Assembly (NCBI GenBank): GCA_934465125.1
Contig: CAKSKO010000010.1
Coordinates: 1 to 12,765 of the forward strand
Reading direction: 5' to 3'
DNA length: 12,765 nt
Source of the DNA: an uncultured Eubacteriales bacterium
Lineage (GTDB): Bacteria > Bacillota > Clostridia > Oscillospirales > Acutalibacteraceae
Shown: in pieces, positions 6,875 to 12,765 of the stretch
How the letters are laid out: the number at the start of each line of letters is the position of its first letter
How positions within the stretch are numbered: position 1 is the stretch's first letter
The notes under the pieces: generated by a model
The model's database searches: none
The model's input: the letters and a program-made list of their open reading frames with translations, nothing else
What the model was told of the DNA's origin: nothing
Position numbers and translations under genes: made by a program

Positions 6875-8230
6875 ATGGCCTTTGAGAATCTGTCGGAAAA
6901 ACTATCGAATGCTTTTAAAAAGCTGAAATCTAAGGGAAAGCTTTCGGAAGCGGACGTGAAAGATGCGATGAGAGAAGTCCGTCTTGCGCTACTAGAGGCG
7001 GATGTAAATTATAAAGTTGCCAAGAATTTTACAAAAAAGATCACAGAGCGTGCGATTGGATCTGAAGTAATGGAGAGCTTAACCCCCGCGCAGATGGTGA
7101 TTAAGATTGTAAATGAAGAATTGACAGAACTGATGGGTTCCGAGCAGTCGAAGCTTTCGATGCCATCGAAACCACCGGCGGTTTTCATGCTCTGTGGGCT
7201 ACAGGGATCCGGTAAAACGACTCACGCGGGAAAACTTGCGATGTTGTTAAAAAAGAAAGGGCACCGTCCGCTTCTTGTTGCTTGTGACGTTTATCGTCCT
7301 GCTGCAATTACGCAGTTACAAGTTGTTGGATCAAAAGCTGGTGTTCCTGTATTTGAAATGGGAAATGGAGATCCTGTTAAAATTACGAAAAAGGCGATTG
7401 CACATGCAAAGGATCATGGAAATGATATTGTTATTTTAGATACAGCGGGCCGGCTTCATATCGATGAAGAATTGATGGATGAATTGAAGAACATCAAAAA
7501 AGCGGTAGAGCCAAACGAGATTTTGCTGGTTATCGATGCAATGACGGGGCAGGACGCCGTCAATGTAGCGAAATCATTTGATGATCTGCTTGATATTTCA
7601 GGTGTGATCTTAACAAAGCTCGACGGCGATACAAGAGGCGGGGCGGCGCTGTCTGTAAAAGCGGTAACAGGTAAGCCTATTAAATATTCCGGAACAGGGG
7701 AAAAACTCGAGGATCTCGAGGTGTTCCACCCCGACAGAATGGCGTCAAGAATTTTAGGGATGGGCGATATGCTCAGTTTGATTGAAGATGCCCAAAGCAA
7801 AATAGACGAGAAAAAAGCCGCGCAAATGGCCAAAAAAATGGTCGAAAGCAAACTTGATTTTAACGATCTGCTTGATCAGTTTGAGCAGGTTAAGAAAATG
7901 GGACCGCTTAAATCTGTTTTAGGAAAGTTACCAGGGATAGATAAGAAAATCCAGGATGTTGATATTGACGATCGGCAGATCGATCGGATCTGTGCGATTA
8001 TTTTATCGATGACTCCACAGGAGAGAGAAAAGCCTTCGCTGATCAATTTATCAAGAAAACGTAGGATCGCCGCGGGGTCAGGTATGCAGGTTGAGGATGT
8101 CAACCGTTTGATCAAGCGGTTTGAACAGATGCAGAAGATGATGAAACAAATGAAATCTAAGGGAAAAAAACGTAACAAAAAACGAATTCTTCCCGGTATG
8201 GATTCGATGCCCGGTGGATTTCCGTTTTAA
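6875..8230 (+). CDS. ffh: Signal recognition particle protein Ffh
   Basis: Ffh (SRP54) is the GTPase of the signal recognition particle. With the 4.5S/6S-like SRP RNA it binds signal sequences on ribosomes and, with receptor FtsY, delivers them to the SecYEG translocon. The 451-residue product has all three domains: the N domain (1-95, with [11 protein letters not shown]), the G domain with P-loop GLQGSGKTT (108-116), DTAGR (189-193) and [10 protein letters not shown] (247-256), and the C-terminal M domain. The M domain is Met-rich ([17 protein letters not shown]) and contains the RNA-binding SGM motif within [15 protein letters not shown], then ends in [12 protein letters not shown]. The start ATG follows AAGGGTGA (6861-6868). 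No motif looks damaged. The SRP RNA gene is not in this window. Confidence 0.98.
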   Translation: MAFENLSEKLSNAFKKLKSKGKLSEADVKDAMREVRLALLEADVNYKVAKNFTKKITERAIGSEVMESLTPAQMVIKIVNEELTELMGSEQSKLSMPSKPPAVFMLCGLQGSGKTTHAGKLAMLLKKKGHRPLLVACDVYRPAAITQLQVVGSKAGVPVFEMGNGDPVKITKKAIAHAKDHGNDIVILDTAGRLHIDEELMDELKNIKKAVEPNEILLVIDAMTGQDAVNVAKSFDDLLDISGVILTKLDGDTRGGAALSVKAVTGKPIKYSGTGEKLEDLEVFHPDRMASRILGMGDMLSLIEDAQSKIDEKKAAQMAKKMVESKLDFNDLLDQFEQVKKMGPLKSVLGKLPGIDKKIQDVDIDDRQIDRICAIILSMTPQEREKPSLINLSRKRRIAAGSGMQVEDVNRLIKRFEQMQKMMKQMKSKGKKRNKKRILPGMDSMPGGFPF

Positions 8231-8241
8231 GTTGTATTCAT

Positions 8242-8260
8242 CCGGAGGAATTCCCTTCGG
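8242..8260 (+). promoter_or_regulatory. Hairpin between ffh and rpsP hiding a GGAGGA site
   Basis: CCGGAGG (8242-8248) pairs with CCTTCGG (8254-8260) using one G-U pair and a five-base loop. The stem holds a good Shine-Dalgarno-like GGAGGA followed by an in-frame GTG at 8260. No T tract follows, so it is not a terminator. It may be an mRNA processing or translational control element for rpsP; this is inferred. Confidence 0.4.
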
Positions 8261-8298
8261 TGAAAATAGATATAGAATTTTTGGAGGTGAATTTACTT

Positions 8299-8541
8299 AT
8301 GGCAGTTAAAATTAGACTTCGCCGTATGGGCGCAAAAAAAGCTCCTTTCTACCGTATTGTTGTTGCGGATTCGAGATATCCTCGTGATGGCCGTTTCATC
8401 GAAGAGATTGGTTACTACAATCCTATGGAAGAGCCATCTGTGGTTAAAGTAGATGCTGAAAAGGCAAAGAAATGGATTCAAAACGGCGCGCAGCCAACAG
8501 ATACTGTAAAAGCGTTATTTCAAAAAAATAATGTACTTTAG
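8299..8541 (+). CDS. rpsP: 30S ribosomal protein S16
   Basis: S16 binds 16S rRNA in the body of the small subunit and is needed for its assembly. The 80-residue product is almost textbook: [20 protein letters not shown] at the start, then [20 protein letters not shown], ending with [12 protein letters not shown]. The ATG at 8299 lies eight bases after the strong TTGGAGGTGA site (8281-8290) and matches the family start. An upstream in-frame GTG at 8260 would add 13 residues unlike anything in S16, so I reject it as the main start. The gene sits between ffh and khpA as in other Firmicutes, so its output follows the SRP operon. Confidence 0.97.
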   Translation: MAVKIRLRRMGAKKAPFYRIVVADSRYPRDGRFIEEIGYYNPMEEPSVVKVDAEKAKKWIQNGAQPTDTVKALFQKNNVL

Positions 8542-8559
8542 TAGCCGGAGGTGTTTAGG

Positions 8560-8793
8560 TTGAAGGAATTACTAGAAGTGATCGCCCGCGGATTGGTAGA
8601 AGAGCCTGATGCAGTAGAAATTAGTGTTGATGAGCCAAATGAAGAAGGAATAATTGTATACCATCTTCATGTTGCCGAGAATGATATGGGTAGAGTCATT
8701 GGAAAACAAGGCCGCATTGCAAAAGCAATTCGCTTAATTATGCGTGCAGCAGCAGTTAGAAAAGACTGCAAAGTTTCAGTAGAAATTGATTGA
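8560..8793 (+). CDS. khpA: KhpA, KH-domain RNA-binding protein (YlqC family)
   Basis: KhpA is a single-KH-domain RNA-binding protein. In streptococci it partners with KhpB (Jag/EloR) and affects cell division and elongation. The 77-residue length is normal. The family opening MKELLEVIARGLVEEPDAVE is followed by the KH loop GKQG at 48-51 (DMGRVIGKQGRIAKAIR) and the closing beta strand. The start is a TTG at 8560, six bases after GGAGGTG (8547-8553). Starting there gives the family N-terminus, whereas GTG at 8551 lies inside the ribosome binding site. The gap to rpsP is 18 bases, so the two are cotranscribed. A hairpin follows the stop and may reduce transcription into rimM. Confidence 0.93.
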   Translation: MKELLEVIARGLVEEPDAVEISVDEPNEEGIIVYHLHVAENDMGRVIGKQGRIAKAIRLIMRAAAVRKDCKVSVEID

Positions 8794-8807
8794 TAATTTC
8801 CTACGCT

Positions 8808-8836
8808 GGGGACGTATTATTGAAACAATACGCCCC
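8808..8836 (+). terminator. Hairpin between khpA and rimM, weak terminator or attenuator
   Basis: GGGG (8808-8811) and CGTATT (8813-8818) pair with AATACG (8827-8832) and CCCC (8833-8836), with one bulged A and an eight-base loop. The following bases (TAGTATTTTAT) hold only four T in a row. This is a stable stem with a poor T tract. It may partly lower rimM-trmD expression relative to rpsP-khpA. Confidence 0.5.
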
Positions 8837-8877
8837 TAGTATTTTATCAGAACCGATTTAGTATGAAGGGAATGGAT

Positions 8878-9390
8878 ATGAGGCGGTATTTAGAGATCGG
8901 AAAAATTGTTAGTACTCATGGGTTGAAAGGGCAATTACGTGTGGAACCCTGGTGCAATAGCCCGGAGTTTCTCTGCCGGTTTCAAACGCTTTATACAGAG
9001 GATGGATTGACAAGCTATAAAGTAAAGCGTACGGCGGTTCAGAAAAACATGGTTCTTTTAACTTTAGATGGGATCGATACGATCGAATTGGCGCAGCAGT
9101 TGAGAGGAATTATTCTTTTTATCGACAGAGAAGATGCAGAACTCGAGAAAGGAACTTATTTTCTTCAAGATTTAATTGGACTTTGCGTAGTTGACATCGA
9201 TACAGGGGAAAAATACGGGATTATTACGGATGTTTTTCAAACAGGGGCCAACGATGTTTATCAAATTACTTCAGATGAAAAAAAGGAGTATTTGATTCCT
9301 GGCGTCTCTGAGATCGTGGTAGAAACGAATCTTCAAGAAAACATCATGAAAATCCGCCCAATTGAGGGGATGATCCGTGATGCGGATTGA
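8878..9390 (+). CDS. rimM: Ribosome maturation factor RimM
   Basis: RimM binds S19 and the head of the pre-30S subunit and assists late processing of 16S rRNA. The 170-residue product has the N-terminal RimM barrel with the family opening LEIGKIVSTHGLKGQLRVEP (residues 5-24) and, after about residue 90, a PRC-barrel domain (YFLQDLIGLCVVDIDTGEKY and on to EYLIPGV). Three in-frame ATG codons lie at 8863, 8872 and 8878. I choose 8878 because AAGGGA (8866-8871) sits six bases before it and the N-terminus then fits the family. The other two lack a ribosome binding site. The gene overlaps trmD by 11 bases, so translation of the pair is probably coupled. The Bacillus ylqD gene that often separates khpA from rimM is absent. 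Confidence 0.95.
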   Translation: MRRYLEIGKIVSTHGLKGQLRVEPWCNSPEFLCRFQTLYTEDGLTSYKVKRTAVQKNMVLLTLDGIDTIELAQQLRGIILFIDREDAELEKGTYFLQDLIGLCVVDIDTGEKYGIITDVFQTGANDVYQITSDEKKEYLIPGVSEIVVETNLQENIMKIRPIEGMIRDAD

Positions 9391-10129
9391 TATACTGACT
9401 TTATTTCCGGAGCTTTGCAGGACCGTGATGAGTGAGAGTATTATTGGAAGGGCACAAAAAAAGGGAGTGCTTGAAGTATATTGTCACCATATTCGAGATT
9501 ATGCATATGATAAACATAACAGAGTGGATGACGCACCGTATGGTGGGGGAAAGGGCATGTTATTGCTCGCAGAACCGATTGCCACCTGTTTTGAGGATAT
9601 ATGCAGACAAAGCGAAAATAGACCAAGACTGATCTATATGTCTCCCCAAGGAGAAAAGCTGACGCAGCAGAAAGTAAAAACGTTGGCGTCGTATGACCAT
9701 ATCGCAATTTTGTGTGGTCATTATGAAGGAGTTGATGAACGCTTTCTCGACGAATTTGTGGATGAACAGATTTCTATTGGCGACTATGTTTTGACAGGTG
9801 GAGAGCTTCCAGCACTTATTCTGGCTGATGCCATCAGTCGTTTAGTCCCTGGTGTTTTGTCAAGTGAGGAATGTTTTCTCGATGAGAGTCATTATCATGG
9901 ATTGCTTGAATATCCGCAGTATACGAGACCGGCAGTTTGGCGGGGCCGGGAGGTTCCGGAGGTTTTGTTGTCGGGTCATCATGCGAATATTCTAAAATGG
10001 AGACGTCGACAGTCCTTAATGAGGACTGCACGGCAGAGACCGGACTTGCTTAAAAGGTTGGAACTTAACCAAGAAGATCAGGAAATAGTGAAAGACCATC
10101 TGCATCATTCAATTGAAAAGATTGAGTGA
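9380..10129 (+). CDS. trmD: tRNA (guanine37-N1)-methyltransferase TrmD
   Basis: TrmD transfers a methyl group from S-adenosylmethionine to N1 of G37 next to the anticodon, which prevents +1 frameshifting. The 249-residue product has the SPOUT trefoil-knot motifs: YGGGKGMLL, the GHYEGVDER loop (113-121) and the cofactor knot IGDYVLTGGE (133-142). The C-terminal tRNA-binding part has GLLEYPQYTRPAVWRGREVP and HH..I..WRRRQSL. By eye, the residue at the place of the catalytic Asp169 of E. coli is Glu169 with Asp168 next to it. I believe acidic variants occur there in Clostridia. ATG 9380 (MRIDILTLFPE) is chosen over GTG 9377, because GAGGGGA (9365-9371) lies eight bases upstream and the family starts with MRID. 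It is the last operon gene; rplS does not follow. Confidence 0.97.
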   Translation: MRIDILTLFPELCRTVMSESIIGRAQKKGVLEVYCHHIRDYAYDKHNRVDDAPYGGGKGMLLLAEPIATCFEDICRQSENRPRLIYMSPQGEKLTQQKVKTLASYDHIAILCGHYEGVDERFLDEFVDEQISIGDYVLTGGELPALILADAISRLVPGVLSSEECFLDESHYHGLLEYPQYTRPAVWRGREVPEVLLSGHHANILKWRRRQSLMRTARQRPDLLKRLELNQEDQEIVKDHLHHSIEKIE

Positions 10130-10379
10130 TACATATTTTGATTGATTAAAATTTTTTATAAGGTAAAAAGAAATCTAGCATTTTCACATGAAGACTAGAA
10201 AGTGTGCTTTTGAAGAGAAAATTTTTATTTTGTATAAATATTATGATAAAATTTTGTTAAAATAGAAATGAAATCGTAGGGGATCACAAAAGTTTTCAAC
10301 ATTTATGTTGTTTTGCACAATGATATTGTTTTTCTTTTCCTTTGAAATCGTGAATCAAGCCGAAAATAGATTCTTTTTA
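10130..10379 (+). other. AT-rich gap between trmD and ptsH, no gene seen
   Basis: No coding sequence is supported. The gap holds a possible second promoter (TTGAAG 10210-10215, 17-base spacer, TATAAA 10233-10238) far upstream of ptsH, and a palindrome CAACAT-TT-ATGTTG at 10297-10310. TGAAATCGT occurs twice (10269-10277 and 10343-10351). I see no clear CcpA-type catabolite site by eye. If the upstream promoter works, it would make a ptsH leader of about 260 bases. Confidence 0.45.
10136..10157 (+). terminator. Weak AT-only terminator after trmD
   Basis: TTTTGA (10136-10141) can pair with TTAAAA (10146-10151) around a four-base loop, and six T residues follow (10152-10157). The T tract is right but the stem has no G-C pair, so it may be inefficient. 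It begins seven bases after the trmD stop. Confidence 0.3.
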
Positions 10380-10407
10380 TTGACGACGATTCTAATTGTG
10401 CTATAAT
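10380..10407 (+). promoter_or_regulatory. Promoter of ptsH
   Basis: TTGACG (10380-10385) and TATAAT (10402-10407) are separated by 16 bases. Transcription should start near 10414, leaving a leader of about 95 bases before the ptsH ribosome binding site and start. One -35 mismatch and a spacer one base short suggest a moderately strong sigma-A promoter. Confidence 0.8.
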
Positions 10408-10508
10408 AAAACCAATAACTTTGAAGGATGCCTGTTGTACGAAAAGATCGCATAGGTATTATTGATAGAATATGTTTGAGATTGAATGATGGTAGGAGAG
10501 GGTATACA

Positions 10509-10772
10509 ATGTACGTTAAAGATGTAATGGTTCAGAATCAGGTTGGTCTACATGCTCGCCCGGCAACCTTTTTCATCCAAAAGGCGAATGAGTTTAAATC
10601 ATCTATTTGGGTTGAAAAGGAAGAGAGAAGAGTAAATGCAAAGAGCCTGCTCGGCGTTCTTTCACTCGGAATTGTTGGAGGTACTACGATTAAAATTATT
10701 GCTGATGGAGCTGATGAACAAGACTCTGTAGAGAATTTAGTTAAACTTGTGCAGTCAGGATTTACAGAATAG
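10509..10772 (+). CDS. ptsH: Phosphocarrier protein HPr
   Basis: HPr carries phosphate from enzyme I to the sugar-specific EIIA proteins of the phosphotransferase system. In Firmicutes, HPr phosphorylated at Ser46 by HPr kinase is also a CcpA corepressor. The 87-residue protein has both sites: His15 in GLHARPAT (13-20) and Ser46 in NAKSLLGVLSLG (43-54). It is therefore most likely a true HPr and not the Crh type, which lacks His15. The ATG at 10509 follows GGAGAGG (10495-10501). The frame is open upstream to 10428, but that would add 27 residues foreign to HPr. It is not next to ptsI. A GC-rich terminator comes right after it, then uvrC. Confidence 0.94.
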   Translation: MYVKDVMVQNQVGLHARPATFFIQKANEFKSSIWVEKEERRVNAKSLLGVLSLGIVGGTTIKIIADGADEQDSVENLVKLVQSGFTE

Positions 10773-10786
10773 AATCTAAAAATAGG

Positions 10787-10809
10787 CACCGCCGATGGCG
10801 GTGTTTTTT
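10787..10809 (+). terminator. Intrinsic terminator after ptsH
   Basis: CACCGCC (10787-10793) and GGCGGTG (10797-10803) form a perfect seven-base GC-rich stem with a GAT loop. Six T residues follow (10804-10809), and after one G another five T. It is a textbook terminator 14 bases after the ptsH stop, and it ends just before the uvrC ribosome binding site. Confidence 0.9.
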
Positions 10810-10835
10810 GTTTTTAGAAAGGAGGTTTCAATTAT

Positions 10836-12686
10836 ATGGAAAATACAAAATCAAAATTAAGAGAAAAGGCGATGCGACTTCCTGAGACGCCAGGAGTCTA
10901 TTTGATGCATAATGCGGCGAGGAATATCATTTATATTGGAAAGTCGAAGACGCTTAAAAACCGAGTTAGCCAATATTTTGGATCTTCCAGAAACCATCCT
11001 GAAAAAGTAAAAAAGATGGTATCACAGGTTGCTGATTTTGAATATATTTTGACAGACAGTGAGTTTGAAGCATTAATCCTAGAATGTAGTTTGATCAAGC
11101 AACATACCCCGAAATATAATATTCTCTTAAAGGATGATAAAGGATACCATTATATTAAGGTAACAAAGGAAGAATGGCCGAAGATTCAGGCGGTCAAACA
11201 GGTGTTAGATGATCAGGCGACATACATCGGGCCGTATACGAGTGGATGGGCGGTAAAAAAGTCAGTCGAGGAGGCGCTTAAAATTTTTCTTTTACCAAGT
11301 TGCAGCCGTAAATTTCCAAAGGATATTGGAAAAGGACGTCCCTGTTTAAATTTTTACATTAAGCAGTGTTGTGCACCGTGTAGAGGAAAAATTAAAAAAA
11401 AGGAATACCTCGAGGCGGTGGAGGAAGCAATTGATTTTTTACGCGGTGGGAACAGTGAATCAATTCGGGAACTGACGAGAAAAATGAATCAGGCAGCGGA
11501 GAATCTGGAGTTTGAAAGAGCGGCTAAGATTCGCGACAGAATTTCTGCGATTAAACGGATCAATGACAAACAGAAGGTAGTTGAAACGAAAATAAAAGAG
11601 CAGGATGTAATTGCACTGGCTCAAGCGGAGTCTGCTGCTTGTTTTGAAGTGTTTCGTTTTTCAGGAGGACGTCTTACTGACCGAGAAGAATTTTTGCTGG
11701 GGGATGTCGGCGGTGCAAACACGGCGCGGTCAGAATTTTTAGAGCAGTACTATCTCTCAAGAGAAAAGATTCCACCAAGAATCGTAATTGATGGGGAAGT
11801 CGACAGTGCCGATACAATAGAAGAATGGCTCTCTCAAAAAGCGGGCAGGAAGGTTAAGATTACTGTTCCCAAAAAAGGGGAACAGCATAAAATTTTATCG
11901 ATGTGCAAAACCAATGCATCTGAAAAACTGGCTCAGAAAATAGGGAGAACTGGAAAAGAAACTGCGGCACTTGAAGAACTACAAACCCTTTTAGGACTAG
12001 AAAAAACTCCTATCTATCTAGAGGCGTATGATATCTCCAATTTAGCAGGAGAAGAAAATGTCGGAGCGATGGTTGTGTTTGAAAATGGACGTCCGCTGAA
12101 ATCAGCGTATCGGAAGTTTAAGATTCGGTCTGTTGTGGGGCAGGACGACTACGCTTCCATGCAGGAAGTGATTGCGCGCAGGCTAAAAGAATATGAGCTC
12201 CACAAAGAAGAAAGACAGGGCTTTGGCCGATTGCCCGATCTGATTTTGCTCGATGGAGGAAAGGGTCATGTTTCAGCTGTTAGGCAGATTTTGGACGAGT
12301 TTTTGGTGAATATACCGCTTTTTGGAATGGTAAAGGATGATAAACATAGAACCCGTGCGATTGCAAAAGACGGTGGAGAAATCGCTATTTCATCGAACCG
12401 TCAGGCGTTTACACTTGTTTCCCTGATCCAGGATGAGGTTCATCGGTTTGCAATCGGGTTTCATCGTCAGCAGAGGAAACGAAAGGCTGTTTCCAGCACT
12501 CTACAGAACATTCCAGGGATTGGAAATACTAGGATGAAAATCCTTTTGACTCATTTTAGGACGATTGGAAGAATCCGCGAAGCATCCGTGGAGGAATTGG
12601 CGTCAGTGAAAGGGATGACAAGATCAGCTGCTATTTCGGTTTATCATTATTTTCATAAGGTTCAGCAGGAGAAAATTGACGGTTGA
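10836..12686 (+). CDS. uvrC: Excinuclease ABC subunit C
   Basis: UvrC makes both incisions around bulky DNA lesions in nucleotide excision repair, recruited by UvrB. The 616-residue product has the whole architecture: a GIY-YIG nuclease at the N-terminus (GVY 20-22, YIG 33-35, Arg43, and the SEFEALILE segment with Glu76); cysteines C156, C170, C178 and C182, spaced like the iron-sulphur ligands reported for E. coli UvrC; a UVR motif for UvrB contact (about 215-245, ENLEFERAAKIRDRI); the RNase H-like second nuclease (YDISN with Asp399, LLDGGKGH with Asp473, then KDDKHRT); and tandem helix-hairpin-helix motifs from about 552 (NIPGIG and VKGMTRSAA). The ATG follows GAAAGGAGG (10817-10825). Only about 25 bases separate it from the ptsH terminator, so its promoter is unclear. 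Confidence 0.98.
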   Translation: MENTKSKLREKAMRLPETPGVYLMHNAARNIIYIGKSKTLKNRVSQYFGSSRNHPEKVKKMVSQVADFEYILTDSEFEALILECSLIKQHTPKYNILLKDDKGYHYIKVTKEEWPKIQAVKQVLDDQATYIGPYTSGWAVKKSVEEALKIFLLPSCSRKFPKDIGKGRPCLNFYIKQCCAPCRGKIKKKEYLEAVEEAIDFLRGGNSESIRELTRKMNQAAENLEFERAAKIRDRISAIKRINDKQKVVETKIKEQDVIALAQAESAACFEVFRFSGGRLTDREEFLLGDVGGANTARSEFLEQYYLSREKIPPRIVIDGEVDSADTIEEWLSQKAGRKVKITVPKKGEQHKILSMCKTNASEKLAQKIGRTGKETAALEELQTLLGLEKTPIYLEAYDISNLAGEENVGAMVVFENGRPLKSAYRKFKIRSVVGQDDYASMQEVIARRLKEYELHKEERQGFGRLPDLILLDGGKGHVSAVRQILDEFLVNIPLFGMVKDDKHRTRAIAKDGGEIAISSNRQAFTLVSLIQDEVHRFAIGFHRQQRKRKAVSSTLQNIPGIGNTRMKILLTHFRTIGRIREASVEELASVKGMTRSAAISVYHYFHKVQQEKIDG

Positions 12687-12712
12687 CAAGATAATAAAAA
12701 TAATGGGATAAT
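12683..12712 (+). promoter_or_regulatory. Candidate promoter overlapping the uvrC stop
   Basis: TTGACA (12683-12688) is a perfect -35 box that overlaps the last uvrC codons. GATAAT (12707-12712) follows at 18 bases and differs from consensus at one position. It would start a transcript about 20 bases before the ribosome binding site of the next gene, so uvrC and that gene may be separate units. Confidence 0.65.
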
Positions 12713-12740
12713 ATAAGACAATAAGGGAGGATGGGCAACA

Positions 12741-12765
12741 ATGCGTGTGATCACAGGGATTGCAA
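12741..12765 (+). CDS. Start of a gene, probably rsmD, cut by window end
   Basis: Only eight codons are visible: MRVITGIA. They follow AAGGGAGGA (12723-12731) with a nine-base gap to the ATG. RsmD, the 16S rRNA m2G966 methyltransferase, typically opens MRVI(S/T)G.A.G, so it is the best guess. Eight residues are too few to be certain. Confidence 0.5.

Noticed and set aside
7456-7851. - strand frame inside ffh (131 codons)
   Set aside because: It is a Ser/Ile-rich shadow of the GTPase domain coding strand with no family resemblance.
10428-10508. Upstream extension of ptsH to ATG 10428
   Set aside because: It has no ribosome binding site, lies just after the predicted transcript start, and would add 27 residues foreign to HPr.

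Overview
The window looks like the chromosome of a low-GC Firmicute, most likely class Clostridia. The basis is gene order and family resemblance, read by eye: era-yqzL-recO-mutS2, then ylxM-ffh-rpsP-khpA-rimM-trmD, then an HPr with both His15 and Ser46, then uvrC. All supported genes lie on the + strand, most have strong AGGAGG-type ribosome binding sites, and several appear to start with TTG. I cannot name the species.

Region by region: (1) 1-4288 is a ribosome assembly and DNA maintenance cluster. It holds the 3' part of era (GTPase for 30S maturation), a yqzL-like small gene, recO (recombination mediator) and mutS2 (MutS-like ATPase/Smr protein). (2) 4289-6411 is the only accessory-looking stretch. 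It has a short coding-like peptide in frame after the mutS2 stop, a membrane-anchored protein resembling YpmS/DUF2140, a strong intrinsic terminator, a GyrI-like gene broken by at least three frameshifts and two nonsense codons, and about 450 bases of decayed sequence with two clear inverted repeats. (3) 6412-10129 is a protein-export and translation operon behind a consensus sigma-A promoter: ylxM, ffh (signal recognition particle GTPase), rpsP (ribosomal protein S16), khpA (KH-domain RNA-binding protein), rimM (30S maturation) and trmD (tRNA m1G37 methyltransferase). rplS, which often follows trmD in Firmicutes, is not here. (4) 10130-12765 has an AT-rich gap, a promoter and ptsH (HPr), a GC-rich terminator placed only a few bases before the uvrC ribosome binding site, uvrC (excision nuclease subunit), and a new promoter leading to the first codons of a gene that looks like rsmD.

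Most of the window is conserved housekeeping DNA. I found no convincing undescribed system. The points most worth a second look are the gene graveyard at 5186-6411, the out-of-frame overlap of yqzL with recO, the ptsH/uvrC terminator arrangement, and the repeated use of TTG starts behind strong ribosome binding sites. The bases before each start were inspected by eye, so several starts differ from the longest open frame and the reasons are given per gene.
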